Source: Druceiella hillmani (lineage: Eukaryota > Arthropoda > Insecta > Lepidoptera > Hepialidae). Taken from it: a DNA stretch of 64,000 nucleotides. Shown piece after piece: positions 1 to 12,698 of this stretch (position 1 is the stretch's first letter; each line of letters starts with the position of its first letter). The notes below the pieces were generated by a model. That model was not told the DNA's origin and did not search any database. It worked only from the letters and a program-made list of their open reading frames with translations. The position numbers and the translations under genes were made by a program. Where the stretch lies: contig JAYKKI010000006.1 of assembly GCA_039881145.1 (NCBI GenBank), forward strand, positions 8,068,501 to 8,132,500. Direction: 5' to 3'.

Positions 1-283
1 CGACTGTACGCTAATTATGATTAAAATATACAAGTATTCGATAAACGGACTATAACATTGTATTTATCTGTATTTATCATATAAAGATGATGTAATGGTA
101 TGGCTAATACAGGCTTCTTTTTCTGTCATGAATCCTTGCTTTGAATGCTTTTAATCTTTGTGTAAATAAAAATCAGATAAATATACGCTATGGAAAATTA
201 AAATGAATCTGTCGATATACCGAAAATATTTTAGAAAACTATTCATGGATTTTATTGTCGAGACCCGAGACTTAGGTTAAGCA

Positions 284-712
284 ATAAAGTTGAATTGGAT
301 TAGATCGTCGTTAGTGATGTAACGTTTTGTTGGATTATGTGAGATATGTCGGAATAAATTGTGTTGAGTAGGTGTAAGTTCCTTTAGATTAGCGTTAGTT
401 AGTTTATGTTGGATGAAGCTAGGTTAGATCGGGATAGGTGGGCATAGGTTGGATTAGTTTATTTGAGGTTTGCAAAGATTAGATTAGGGTATGTTAGGAA
501 TACTTATGTTGGATTAGGATAGGGTGGATTATGGTGGACTAGGGAGGATTATATTGGATTAAGTGCTAGGTTGAGTTAGGTTAAGTTAGGATAGGTTGAG
601 TTACATTAGGTTAGGTTAGGTTAGGTTAGATTAGGTTTAAGTATACTAACTTTGCTAGGGATTCGATAGATTACATTAGGCTAGGTTAGGTTAGGATAGG
701 TTATTTGAAGTT
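284..712 (+). repeat. Degenerate TTAGG (insect telomere-type) interstitial repeat
   Basis: G/T-rich stretch dominated by GGTTAG and GGATTAG words. It includes an uninterrupted run of TTAGG pentamers at about 605-629 and a second short run near 680-700. TTAGG is the canonical telomere repeat of many insect orders. The array is heavily mutated and surrounded by ordinary AT-rich DNA, so it is an interstitial copy or a repeat of similar composition rather than a chromosome end. Confidence 0.75.
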
Positions 713-3049
713 ATTTGAAGAAATCGAAGCTCGACAGAGTTCAAACGATTTTATTGGTAAGTAAGTTTTATTCTCGCATTGACACTTTGAAATTCAAGTA
801 ATTTTATATCTCTGGCAAAATAGAAGCACGTTTGCTATATTTTTACACTTTCATTATTACAATTTACGTTAGCATTACTCAGGTCATTTCCTAAATGAAA
901 TATTTCTGCGTTTTGCATTTGATTCAATAATTCTAAATATCTAAATGTTACGCCACCATTTATGTCAAATAATGCGACACGTCCTTCATACAATACTTGT
1001 CGAGCATTTATAACTAACGTCCACATACGAGTGGCGTCTAAATAGGGGGTCGTTTTCTTTGTGTTATTATTTTAACTGTGTGGATTGTTAAAAGTACTTA
1101 ATATATTTTTTCGATTAGAGAAATCTAAATTGCACTTAATTTGGAAAATGTACAGTCCTATGTAATTTTCTCAATATTTATTTTTATTAAATATTTTTTT
1201 AAAAATTGAGTTGAACTGGCAACTTCTAATTCATGTAGTTTTTAATTTGAGATACCTTTCCGTTATTTGTTAGTAAATGCTCAACCGGAATTTAAAAAAA
1301 TCTGTTGATTCTAATTAAAATAAATCCTAATTCCAATGAAGATATATGCATTAATAGTTCTCCTTCTTATATACCTCTGAATTTCATAAAACGTGAATTT
1401 CTACACATTCGGAATTGAATTAATTTTAAGTGAGTTTCTAATGATTTTTGAGAGGTTTCTAATATATCATTGGCCTTATTTTGGTATTTCCATAAAACAC
1501 CAGTTATTGACTATATTTATTTTCCATGCGTAAATATTCTTCCCCTCGCTTTCTTCCGATTACTGTAAATTACCATAACGTATATGGCGGTAGGTCGGTC
1601 TTAAGTATAAAGTAACTTACATGAGATACCATAAAAACTTGAAAGTGAATTCGACGTATGCACTATACTAATACTTACAACATTATATATGTCATTTAGA
1701 ATATTTTAGTGTTTCTTTTTTGTTGTCTATTCTCAGGAAATCACGTGCGAATTTAATATTATTGCATCAGTATTTATTATTAATGGAAATGTCGAAAAAA
1801 ATAATTAAAAAATTTATGTTTTCTTCTTTTGTACTATTAAATCACGTTTATAAATGCCTTCTTACACTTTAGCGACTTACTGGAATATAACGATGTGCAT
1901 TATGCATAGCAACAATAAGCAGTTTAATCAAATATTAGATATATATGTTTCCATCATTAACATTCCACATTTTAAGAGAAAGTTCATGAAGTTCCGTTAT
2001 TAAGAAATAAATGAAGCGTGATAATATTTTAATTTCACAAAATATATAAATAAAAATAATATTGAAATAATGATAACAAGAAAGCAATTTATGAAAATGT
2101 AATGAGATTTTCTTAATTTTGAATGAAATAGGGTTACAATTAAAACGTTTCGATCGATAAGCCAATCCTAATTTTCTAAATGAACAAATACCTTATTTTG
2201 TAACAATAAATGTTTCGTAACAACTAGAAAAATTTAAGTACGATACTATAAAATAAACAAGAAAAAAACGCAATTCCCTGTAAAATATTCTGTCAAAAAT
2301 ACTATCACGACATTCCCATTATGCACATCTTTATTGAATTTGAATGAAAAAAAAAGTGATCAAGAGAAACTAATATTCATGAATGGTAAATCATGTCGCT
2401 ATTGGTTTTATTTTTTTTCTTGTAATTTTTACATATATTTACAGCAAAATAACAACAAAGTAGTTATTTTAGCCAAAAAACTAGTCCATTTTAACCCCAA
2501 ATTTCCAAAACGTTTTAATTGATACAAATATATGAAATATTTTTATTTAAAATGACGGCTAATCTACACTTTGCAAAGCGTATCAAATGACTCACGTAAT
2601 TTTGTTTTTCCATTTGATAAAATAATAAAAAAAAAAAATTTTTCATTTGTGACACCGTTCCAAATCGGCTATAAAAATAAATAAAAGAAGAGATGCTCTT
2701 GGAAATCGTATTTTCTTTAACCGAGGAATAAACTTTACAATCCATAAGCCCTATTTCTTCATAAAATGGCAAGTCAGGAGAAAAAAATAGCATTGAAACA
2801 GGCTATAAAGGAGAAAAATGAGAAGAAAATAGAAGTACATATAAACAAAATAAGAGCAATAAAGCATTATATTAAAAAAAAAAGACAAGAGTCTTCATGA
2901 TGGTAGAAAGCAAAAACAAATACCAATGAAATGTTTCCAAAGAAATAAAGGAAAATATTAATGGAAGGAAAACTCTCAAAGTTATTATACGATTTTCCTA
3001 CCATTAAATTTCAAAGAAAGTGCTGTTTTAAAACTTATTTTCAAATTTA
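713..3049. other. Intergenic, no gene recognised
   Basis: AT-rich sequence with only short open frames (up to 92 residues) of low-complexity K/N/I/F/Y composition and no known motif. No RNA gene or transposon end recognised. Confidence 0.6.
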
Positions 3050-4860
3050 AAAATTGATATGCCCACACATAAATACAGGTAATAATACACTTGGGATTTA
3101 CGATTAAAATTCGTACTAGGAGATTTACGTTAGCACTTGGTACATACAAAGATCTGAAGACATTTCTGTAAAACTATTTACGAACGACATTTATTTTCAT
3201 CACAGTATATCTTTATGGCACAATATCTGTTTCACTATCGTAAAACGTATTTTTAAATTTAAAAATCAATATGCAAACACGGATACATAGGTAATAATAT
3301 ACTTGACATGTACTAGTACAACTCGCATTAGGATTCCGTTAGTACTTAGGTACATAAAAAGATCTAAAAATATTTCTATGAAACTATTCAGAAACGACGT
3401 TTGTTTTCTTCACATGCACATGTTTATAGCAACATATCCTTTTCACTGTCGTAAAACATATTTTCAAATTGATTTGATTACACATAAACACAGCTAATAA
3501 TACATTTGGCATTTACGAGTAGAACTCGCATTAGGAGGACTACGTAAGCACTAACATACATAAAAAGATATGAAGATATTTTTGTAAAACTTTACAAACG
3601 AAATTTGTTTTCATCACACATGCACAGGTTTATAGCATAGTGTTTGTTTCGCTGTCGTAAAAACGTGTTCTCAAATTTAAACATTTATATGCTAACACGT
3701 AAACATGGGTATTAATACATTTGGCATTTACGAGTAGAACACGCATTAAGAGGATTCCATTAGGATTTAAGTGCATACAAAGATCTAAAAATATTTCTAT
3801 AATTTTTTTCACAACCGACATTTGTTTTCATCACAGCTTATGTTTTGAGCATAGTGTCTGTTTCAGTATCGTAAAACGTGTTTTAAAATTTAGAAAGTTA
3901 CATGCTCACAAGCAAACACAGGTAATAACACACTTGGCATTTCCAAATGGAACTCCTATTAGCACTTAGGTATGTACAAAGATCTGAAGATATTTCAGCA
4001 AACCTATTTTCAAACGATATTTGTTTTCATTATCTACACATGTTTATAACATAATGTCCGTTTCACTATCGTAAAAAGCATTTTCAAATTTACAAATTGA
4101 TATGATAACACGTAAACACAAGTAATAATACACTTGCCATTAACGAGTAGAACTGGTATTAGCAGGATTCCGTTAGCACTTAGGTACAAACAATGATCTG
4201 AAGATGATTCTACAAAATTATTTACATAAGGCTATTGTTTTCATCATAGCATATGTTTCTAGCTTAGTGTCTGCTTCAATGTCGTAAACGTATTTCCAAA
4301 TTTAAAACTTGATATGCTATCACGCAAACACAGGTAATAATACACTTGACATTTACGAGTATAATTCGCATTACGAGGATTACGTTAGCACTCAGGTACG
4401 TACAAAGATCTGAAGATAATTCTATAAAATAATTTACATAAGACTGTTGTTTCCATCTAAGCATATGTTTATAACATAGTGTCTGCTTCAGGTTTATAGC
4501 ATAGTGTCTGTTTCACTTTCGTAAAATTAATTTTCAAATTTAAAAATTTGTATGCTAACACGCAAACGTAGGTAATAATACACTTGGTATTTACGACTAG
4601 CACTCGCATAAGGAGGATTCCATTAGCATTTAAATACAAAGACAGGAAGATATTTCTATAAAACTATTTACAACCAACATTTGGGTTCATCAAATGCAAT
4701 TGTTTACAGCATAGTGTCTGTTTCACTGTCGTAAAATGTATTTTCAAACTTAAAAATTGATATAACACATACACACAGATAATAATACATTTGGCATTTA
4801 GGAGTAGCACTGACATTAGGAGAATACCGTTAGCACTTAGGATTATAACCCATTATAATC
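3050..4860. repeat. Tandem array, period about 210 bp, roughly 8-9 degenerate units
   Basis: A unit beginning with (C/T)ACTTGGCATTTACGAGTAG recurs near 3090, 3302, 3506, 3720, 3933, 4134, 4346, 4580 and 4790. Each unit also carries AGCACTTAGGTACATACAAA, AAGATCTGAAGATATTTCT, TTTGTTTTCATCAC, ATAGTGTCTGTTTCACTGTC and GTAAACACAGGTAATAATA. Units differ by scattered substitutions and small indels. Open frames of 60-110 residues arise because the unit length is close to a multiple of three; they share no known motif and are not called as genes. Confidence 0.93.
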
Positions 4861-6984
4861 CCCTAAAAATTACAAAGCTATAATACAAAGGCCTATCCAC
4901 ATAAATATATACCATCAATCAAAATATTTGCACTTATATCATGAGCTAGTATTCTAATGTAATTTGGTTTTAATAAACCAAATTTTTCAGAAGGAAATAA
5001 ACTTTTCATCGTTATCTTTATTTTGATAATTTTATAGACCCTGCAGGTTGATTACTCATTTAATTATTTACATGGAAAACCAAATTCCAATGTTGGCGAT
5101 GCGAGTACTAAAATGGTGAGTATTATTGAAGAATACCATGGAAACTAGGCAAAATGTCTCTATCATATACTTATTTGTGACGCATATAACACAGCAATTA
5201 AATAGAAAATTATCTGAATCGACTCACAATCGAAACACAATCTCACATTAACCGATTTTCACACTCTACGAGTAATTCGATCAAATAATTATCTTCATCA
5301 GCAGAGTGCGGGCGATGTCTCGCGTGCGGGCGACATATCATCCGTCACGTTGTGTCCTTCGTAATAAAATGACTTCGTTCCCTGCTGTTTCCTCTTGTTA
5401 GCGCGACTTTTTACGAACAAAGTACGGGGCTTGCAAAGTATAATTGCTTAATGATATAACTTACTTGTAATAATATTTAAATACTGCTCTAGACACGATT
5501 AATTTACCATTTCCACTTTATTTAATGTGATATTAATTTCTTAACAATAAAGGGAAATATTTTTGACTGAGCAATTCATTATTAACATTTTTGAAACAAC
5601 ATAATATTATAGAAACTAAATTAATTTCTTTTCTGACTGGAATGTTTAAAGTAATACGATCACAATAAGAAAGTTTTCATAAATAATTCTGGAGAAATTC
5701 GCTATAAATGTACACTCTGCTTACCTTTTCTTGGAAGTTTAAACAAGCATTTTTAAATGAGAATTACAAAAATTATCAAAAATTTCACGGAACGTTTAAT
5801 GTTATCTTATAAGACATAATGAATAATTAATATTAAAACCACGTATATTAGAAAAATATGTCTTATTTAATACGCTGTTTAAATACTTATAAGAATTAAA
5901 GTTTTTATTACACGGTTCCTACCCTACCTATCCTAGATTAAAAAGACGAGAAAAACATGTTATCAGTCATAAGCAGCAACAAGGATCAATTTTTGTACTA
6001 TGGCAACAATGATCTAAATATCAAAAACCAAAACCTGGCCAAAGGAACAAAAACCAAATCGAAAATAACCAAATCGAACTACACCAATTCGTGTGCGCCA
6101 TCTATTACAACTAAACGAAACTATTTCGTTGGTAACATGACTGACTGCATGCGACCGTAGATGTAATGTTGCCGTGGTGTTATCTTATTTTATTATTTTT
6201 TAATTAAATTAAAAAGAAACGGTTTTCAATTTGTACGCATGTATATTGATATGACAATGCTTAAATATCTTGGAATTTACGTAAAGAAACGAAAAAATTA
6301 ATTTGTATATAACAAAAGGCTATTATAACAGTTAGGTAGGCACTATAATATAAAGATATGTCAGGAATGGTTCAGAATTAAAGTGGATACATTACCTCAA
6401 CTTCATTCCAATTGCCAATCAGTTTTAATTTAGTCCCTGTATCGGAAAGTTGCATACTTATAGTTGTCGGCATTGGTAGGACGATTATACAAAAAAACAA
6501 TTTATACTTCATCAAAAATGAAAAGGTTAAGATATAAAAAAATAAAATTTGTCTTAAAGAAATTATAAGGTTATAATACTCTCCATCTACATACAGGTAC
6601 CTATCTCTGGCACGTTTTGGATAATAATTTATCCTGTTCTCGTGTTTTATATTATTTTTGTTTAAAATATTTCTTTATTACATTAATGCAAAATTGGAAA
6701 TGTGCAAAATGTATGTATAGAAAGATCACATTCAAATTATATCTGACCACGTAATAAAACGCGAATTTTCAACACTTCTGTCACAAGAAAATTTAAAGAT
6801 TGTACTGAATATTATTAAATTATTTTCAATTTCGTTATACTTTCCTGTTTTATTTACCTTTACCAAAAATTCCCTTTCTAATGGCTCTTACCTGCTTTAA
6901 AAATTAATAAAACATTTAACACAATAAATTTAAATTATTTTAGAGAGAAACGTGGTCTATGTGGGGTTACTTGCAAATATTTCA
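4861..6984. other. Intergenic, no gene recognised
   Basis: Mostly AT-rich. A patch at about 5290-5440 is clearly richer in G and C (TGCGGGCGATGTCTCGCG, TAGCGCGACTTTTTACG) but has no open frame and no recognised family. Confidence 0.6.
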
Positions 6985-7190
6985 AACTAGCTGTGCCTAT
7001 GATTTTGTTCGCGTGAAATTGGGACTGAGGAAAGTTATAAGATTTCTCTTTCTCTCTCTCTCTCTCTCTTATATGTTGCTCTTTGACATAAACTATTATC
7101 ATAACAAATTTCATCAAAATCCTTCCAGTGGATTGTGCGTGATTGACGCACGAATTAAGAGACTGACTGACAAAAATTGGAAAAAAAAAC
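6985..7190. mobile_element. Dispersed insect repeat fragment (CTAGCTGTGCC...TTTCATCAAAATCC type)
   Basis: Contains in order CTAGCTGTGCCTATGATTTT, TTCGCGTGAAATTGG, TTATATGTTGCTCTTTGACA, CAAATTTCATCAAAATCCTT, CAGTGGATTGTGCGTGATTG and GACTGACTGACAAAAATTGG. I recognise this as the layout of a very common arthropod repeat, usually ascribed to LINE 3' ends or derivatives. A CT-rich run (7047-7069) lies inside it. The two overlapping open frames over it are not genes. Confidence 0.65.
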
Positions 7191-8826
7191 ATTTTCTAGC
7201 TTCTTTTATCATTCTATACGCTGAATGAATTACGTTTTTTAAAATATTTTCCATCTACAGAATTCACTCTGTTGCCATAGTATTATATGTATAGATAATT
7301 ATTACTTAGAATTTAGAAAATTTTAAAGAATATTTAGAAAATTTACCAATTCTGTTTTCCAACGAAAAGCAGTGGTTTCAAAAGTTAGTTATATTAAAAT
7401 TCTTCGGGCACGTGCGCACACATATACGCACGCAAATTTTCCACTGATAAAATACTGTCCTTTCCTTTAGTCTACGAAATTATTTTTGCATTACTTAACA
7501 TACTAGAAAATGATTTTAATAACTTACAATAAAGTACATATTTTTCTTAATAATTAAAAACACAACGTTTGTGTAAGCTCGTGTGGCTTTCGTGTATAGG
7601 CTTTTTTAAATGACTCAAACCTATGAACACTTTATTCTTATATTTCCAGTTTTAAGTTTATCGGTTAAGAAGTTTTTTAATAATTGATGTAACAAACTGA
7701 TGGACAAATAATAATTCTTTATGCTTCTAAGGTTACCGGCACCGTACTCATCAGTCGATTTTCAAAAATCGAAGCAAAGAAAAATTATTATTTAAAAAAA
7801 AATTGTGTGAAAACACGTTCTTACAAGGCCACAACGTTGAACTTTGTATAAATTATTAAATACAATTAATTATTAAAATTAATTATTAAACACAACTCAT
7901 TTTTCAATAAATAATAAAAAATGCATGAAAGACGGTTATAAACCGAAGGTAACATATATCAGCCTTTTTTAAAATTCTCGAACTGTAATTTTAATATATT
8001 TTTTCTACACAATCCGGCATTATTTGATTGTTTTCCGAACAAACGTACTCACGAGAATCGAAATGTCAACTGAAATGACACGCTGCTAATCGCTGTTTAG
8101 CGCCATTTCTAGTGGGACATTTTTCGGTTGCTAGGGGCCTGTTCTTTAGAAGTAATATAAGTCTATGTATAAGTAATATAAGTATATTTTGAAATACTTT
8201 ACGTAACAGCCGTACATTCACAAACTTGCAATTTCTTTTTATTTCACGGCGCATATTTGAAATTATTAAGAAACAATGCTTTTGCCTCATTAAACACTAG
8301 AAAAGGTAAGAAGTCACTAGTCACTAAAGTTACAACATGGTGGAGGTAAAGCATCGATATGAAAACTGTTTATAGAACACGCACGTTGGACAAGGGGAGA
8401 GGCTGAACGATTTGTGGCCGAGGGAATTCCACGTCACGTTGTCATTTGAGATATTCCTCACCTTCTCTGGCGAGTGAATTGAATCGTCGCGTCACAATCT
8501 AGCGCCAGTTTTCTTTTACTAATTTATGGTAGAAAAAAGAACAAATGACTTTCAATACTATACAATATCAAAGTTAAGAATTTTGACTAAATATAAATTA
8601 ATTAAGCTGCTCATATAATTTACCAACATATAAATATGTTAACTTGGAAATTTTCAACCAGAGTTATCTGGTAACCGCATAATACCGTAAAATATTATAA
8701 CTAGCTCTGGCTGTCCACAGTTTCCTCGGCCGTCCTTGTACCTCCATAGCCCTTCAAGCTTGTCCGGCTTCCACGATACGCTTGACATAATATTAAGGTT
8801 TTTCAGTAAGTTGACCATTTACACCA

Positions 8827-8829
<3 letters not shown>
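7191..8829. other. Intergenic with two higher-GC patches
   Basis: No gene recognised. Patches at about 8085-8150 (TTTAGCGCCATTTCTAGTGG) and 8395-8515 (CGTCACAATCTAGCGCCAG) stand out in composition and share the word TAGCGCCA. A possible short first exon, ACAACATGGTGGAG|GTAAAG near 8334, has no visible continuation. Confidence 0.5.
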
Positions 8830-8897
<68 letters not shown>

Positions 8898-8930
8898 TAT
8901 ATATTTATGTATATACATATTTATATATAT
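8830..8930. repeat. (TA)n microsatellite
   Basis: About 60 bases of pure TA followed by an interrupted tail with TACACATA and TTTATG units. An apparent 76-residue open frame across it is an artefact. Confidence 0.97.
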
Positions 8931-11320
8931 GTTGTAAATTTTAAAGTCTCTTCGCTTAGAATTTGATTTCTACTAAAACTATTCTGATGCAATGTTTACT
9001 ATAGTATAAGGTATTTATTCACATACGAAATTAGTGTAGACATATTAATATTTGTGCGGGCATTCAAATACGTAGCGCTATGGAGGTTCGAATACGATCT
9101 CGGAAGCCGCAGTGATAATATAAAGTTAACTATTATATTAAAAAAGACTATTAACCGCTTATGCTATATACCATTTTTTATTTTATTATAGTTCTGTACT
9201 TATGAATTAAAAACTATATCCTTATCGTGTTATCTGTAGGCCATGGCTGTTCTCGGCAATTACTATTGCCGCAGACTTGAAATTTTCTACGTTATAGAAT
9301 TTGCTTCTAATTAAATTGGAATAGTTTTGAAAATACTTTTATTTTGATATAAAAGTGAGGTTCGAAACGGGGGATACAAATTTAAAAGTAAACAACCACC
9401 TCAAATGTATGAATAGTGTCATATTTAAAAGCTCCATTTAGATATTCGAAAAGTATTCATTATTTTTACTTTTATTTTCGATTTTAGTATTTGATAAAAA
9501 AAGTTTTTGAAAACCCTTCCAACGCTCTTTTAGCCACTAAATTTATACTAGAAAATTTTAAATAATTCAGATTTCTTGTATTTACGAAAAAATGGATTCC
9601 TTATCCGGAGTAAATAAATGAAACATTTCATAAATGAAACGTTTTCCTCTCTGACTGCTGAACTATTCGACATAATTATTTAGATATTAATAGAATGACG
9701 ATAAAACTAAACTTTTAAGAATATAAAATATGTAAATAAAATGTTTATTAATGTAATAAATTATTGAGCTGACGAAATATTGTCACGCTAGTTCGCAGCG
9801 AGTTGTTTGCGACGAAAGTTTGAACGAACGCGACTCAGTGTTGATAGTGCGAGTGATACTCGTATATGGACGTGTTGACTGCATGTGAGTGATAGGCATA
9901 GCAATCGGATTGAGTAATCCGAACGCGGGCAGATTTGTGAGGGTAGATGTCATTGCCGGCTGACGTGGGAAGGCGAATTTTTTAGATTACGTTGTATATT
10001 TAAATGCGACCTATTTTCAACAGAGTTGAATTTTAATTTTGTAATTTTGCAAGTTTACTAGGTTTGTCATCGTTTTAAATATTTGTCGTATTTATTATTT
10101 TTAAGTCTGACTTGTACCATGTACTACTTTCATTGTATATTCGATTAAAGTTATAAATTAATATATTTTCATGCTTATTATGAGATGTAGAGGTATCTGT
10201 TGAGTATCATCCTAAAAAGGATCTATGTATAATGATACGCTGAGTAATGGAGGCATAGCCAATTTTAAATCAATCCATAAATTGACTACACAACTTAGGA
10301 TTGTATTTAACTTTGCAATAAACGAGAGTATTTATATTGTAGCGTAGACTGAATTTGATCGAGTAACACAACAGCCATTTTTAATTTGCAGCGCACCCTA
10401 TTATTTTTCATATATAAATGCAAGGAAGTAGAATTAACTCTGTAAATTATGTAATTTACGTAAATGAAATGCATTAAGATATATATAACATTTCACATAC
10501 ATTAGAAACGCCTGCTTCTTTAAATAACTAAGCTGACGGCAGTGGACGTGGTGACCGTTGAGAACATATTTTCCAAGACAGAATAAATTAATTATAACTT
10601 GATGTGATTGAATCTTTTTTTAGTCCACATAAATACGAATGGGTAAAATTTATAAATACATAATAAATGCACAGCAATTCTTAATGTCCTGGGCACGGAA
10701 CTTTGATGAGCGACGTCTACTCATACTTGGTTGATTTATTTTTCATTATAATGCGTCAAATGCATGTCCGCGTATCGAATAGAGTACATTTCATTTATAT
10801 TAATGTCTTTAAGAAACATTTTCGTGTTTTGGTGTACTTGTCGTATACGATATAATCGGTTGCTTCAGTACATGAAATGAAACATTTTCTCGCCCTTACA
10901 AAATGTTTTCATGTTATACATTGGATAGTAAATTTCTACAACGTATATTTAAGATAATAATTAATTGTCGCCTGCTGCTTCGCTGCCATGTATTTTATAA
11001 GTATATTGTTTTGCATCTAAAATGTGCGTAATTTATTATTTTTGTCTCAATATTAAGCTAAGTCATTATTACAGTGTTGACAATTTGTATTTGTCAGCAC
11101 GATCACTCTGTTCTTACCGCCTGAGTGCTAATAGATGTATCGCAAGTCTCCATCTATTGTATGATCAAAACAAAAACCAATCTAAATTTTAATCAGAGAT
11201 CAAAGAACGAAAATTCTGTTAAAATTTCTCCAATAGTTTTTACGTAAAATTCTATTAGCACTTAAATTGAAAAGTAAAACCAAGAAAATCATTAAAGTTA
11301 GGTTTTAGCTCTCTTAGTGT
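8931..11320. other. Intergenic with a possible LTR-like patch at 9780-10180
   Basis: No gene recognised. A patch beginning TGTCACGCTAGTTCGCAGCG at 9780 is GC-rich to about 9970 and is followed by TGTATATTTAAATGCGACC and an A/T-rich tail. That order is reminiscent of a retroelement LTR, but no second copy, target-site duplication or adjacent coding region was found. Confidence 0.45.
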
Positions 11321-11344
11321 GTATATATATATATATATAAATAA

Positions 11345-11393
<49 letters not shown>

Positions 11394-11398
11394 TATAA
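11321..11398. repeat. (TA)n microsatellite
   Basis: Two TA blocks split by AAATAAATG. Open frames with IYIYIY runs on the minus strand are produced by the repeat. Confidence 0.97.
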
Positions 11399-12033
11399 TC
11401 TACAGTTGTAATACGAGTACTTATTACGGACGAAGCATAAATAATGGAATGGAAATTGAGCGTATAAATTTTTAATTTTTTGAACATTAAAAAGAAATTT
11501 TTCACTAACGATAATAATTTTTTGACACAATTTATATAAAATAAAGTTACAAAATTCACTTTATAGTTTAAAATATCATGCAATTGCAAATAATATTCAA
11601 ATAAAATTTGAAATTAATCACAACGAAGTGAAAATGTCGCTTGTCAATAATCACGTATAAAACGCAATGTCTATCTTTCTGTTTATTTAGTTATACCTGG
11701 AATTCTATTGGATAGATAAACGTCTTAGCTGCAAAGTTACTTTATTATAGAATTTTCTCGTGTATAAAACATTAGTGAAAGTGTTCACTTTATGGAGCTA
11801 CGTTAAATCTGATTAGACGTATCACAGAGTGCAGGCAAATAAAAAGTGATAAGATCGGTGAAGTTAGTGGCCGTCCTCGCGCTGTGAGTGTGCATTACAA
11901 TTCATCAACACAACTTACACATGAATGGAACTGTGGTCGAAAGTTAGTAGGTGTATAATATAAATTCCAATTGTCCGTAAAACGTAAAAAAACGACTTCA
12001 TGGATTGTGAACTGAATAATACGCAATGCTTCG
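11399..12033. other. Intergenic, no gene recognised
   Basis: AT-rich DNA between a microsatellite and the 3' end of the lipase pseudogene. The minus-strand open frames starting at 11530 and 11589 run into the TA repeat and carry no family motif. Confidence 0.6.
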
Positions 12034-12698
12034 CTATTTTGCAAATGCAGTACTATTATGTGTTTTGAAAAACTTTATTTCCGTTTCTGACTGTTTACTC
12101 AAACCCAAACCATAAGGATATTTACTTGTATTCAAAAGAAATATTCCTGCTACATTTCTGTTCGTTTGGAAGCCCCATCGTATTTGTTTCTATTGGCAAG
12201 CTGCTGTAGCAATCAAAGTTTTTAGCTTGCTCTTCTGAATCACATTTCATAGCTATAAAGTCTCGAGGTTTCTCTAAAGCCTCGACCTAAAGAAAATATG
12301 TTCTCAAATGGCTGCAAGGTTCCAAAACATGCAATAACGGGTAGATAAGACACTCAATTTTTCCTCCGTTGACATAGAAATCAGTGTGACCCCAAGGTTT
12401 TGCTCCGCCAAATCCATCGACATTCGTATGGATAATATCAATCAAATTTGCATCACTGGAATCCAATCTAGAGCTGGGAGGCAAATTTTAGAAGCAACGT
12501 CCAGCTGGATCGAGAGCCGTAATTCTAGATATGTTGGTTGTAGTTAACTTTTGGAATTGCTTTCCTATAAAGCAAGCTATGTGGGCATATAAACTGATAC
12601 CAATAATTTCTAATGTGTCTGGCTTCAAATCGTGATTGATAAAGTTGACTAGGACTTTTGCTGCGTTTATTCCTACTGCTCTAACAATCCTTGGGGCA
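12034..12698 (-). pseudogene. Lipase pseudogene (pancreatic-type lipase family), 5'-truncated
   Basis: Minus-strand relic of a neutral/pancreatic-type lipase (alpha/beta hydrolase, secreted in insects). An intron acceptor (TTACTTTACAG|TGCC) opens the exon at 12698. In order the frame shows AVGINAAKVLVNFI, LEIIGISLYAHIA, ISRITALDPAG, PPSSRLDSSDAN, IDIIHTNVDG, GHTDFYVNGG and CSHLRTYFL. The nucleophile Ser, the Asp of LDPAG and the His of CSHLR are all recognisable, but the elbow GHSLG is changed to GISLY. Two in-frame stops (after DPAGRCF and after CSHLRTYFL) and a later frameshift break it. After the frameshift the C-terminal word GIFLLNTSKYPYG is still readable, ending at a TAG at 12034. Upstream exons encoding the first half are not visible within the next kilobase. 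Confidence 0.85.

Noticed and set aside
3303..4464. Small genes within the 210-bp repeat array
   Set aside because: The frames recur because the units are homologous; there are no motifs, start context or splice evidence.
6935..7228. Two opposite 85-89 residue frames as genes
   Set aside because: Both lie on a dispersed repeat fragment with a CT run.
8736..8966. Open frame with a long IYIYIY run
   Set aside because: Produced by the TA microsatellite; no coding signal outside it. The same applies to frames at 11255-11589, 28524-28814 and 29458-29864.
9080..9110. Possible tRNA box B (GGTTCGAATACG)
   Set aside because: No matching box A, no cloverleaf stems and no CCA-side acceptor pairing could be found around it.
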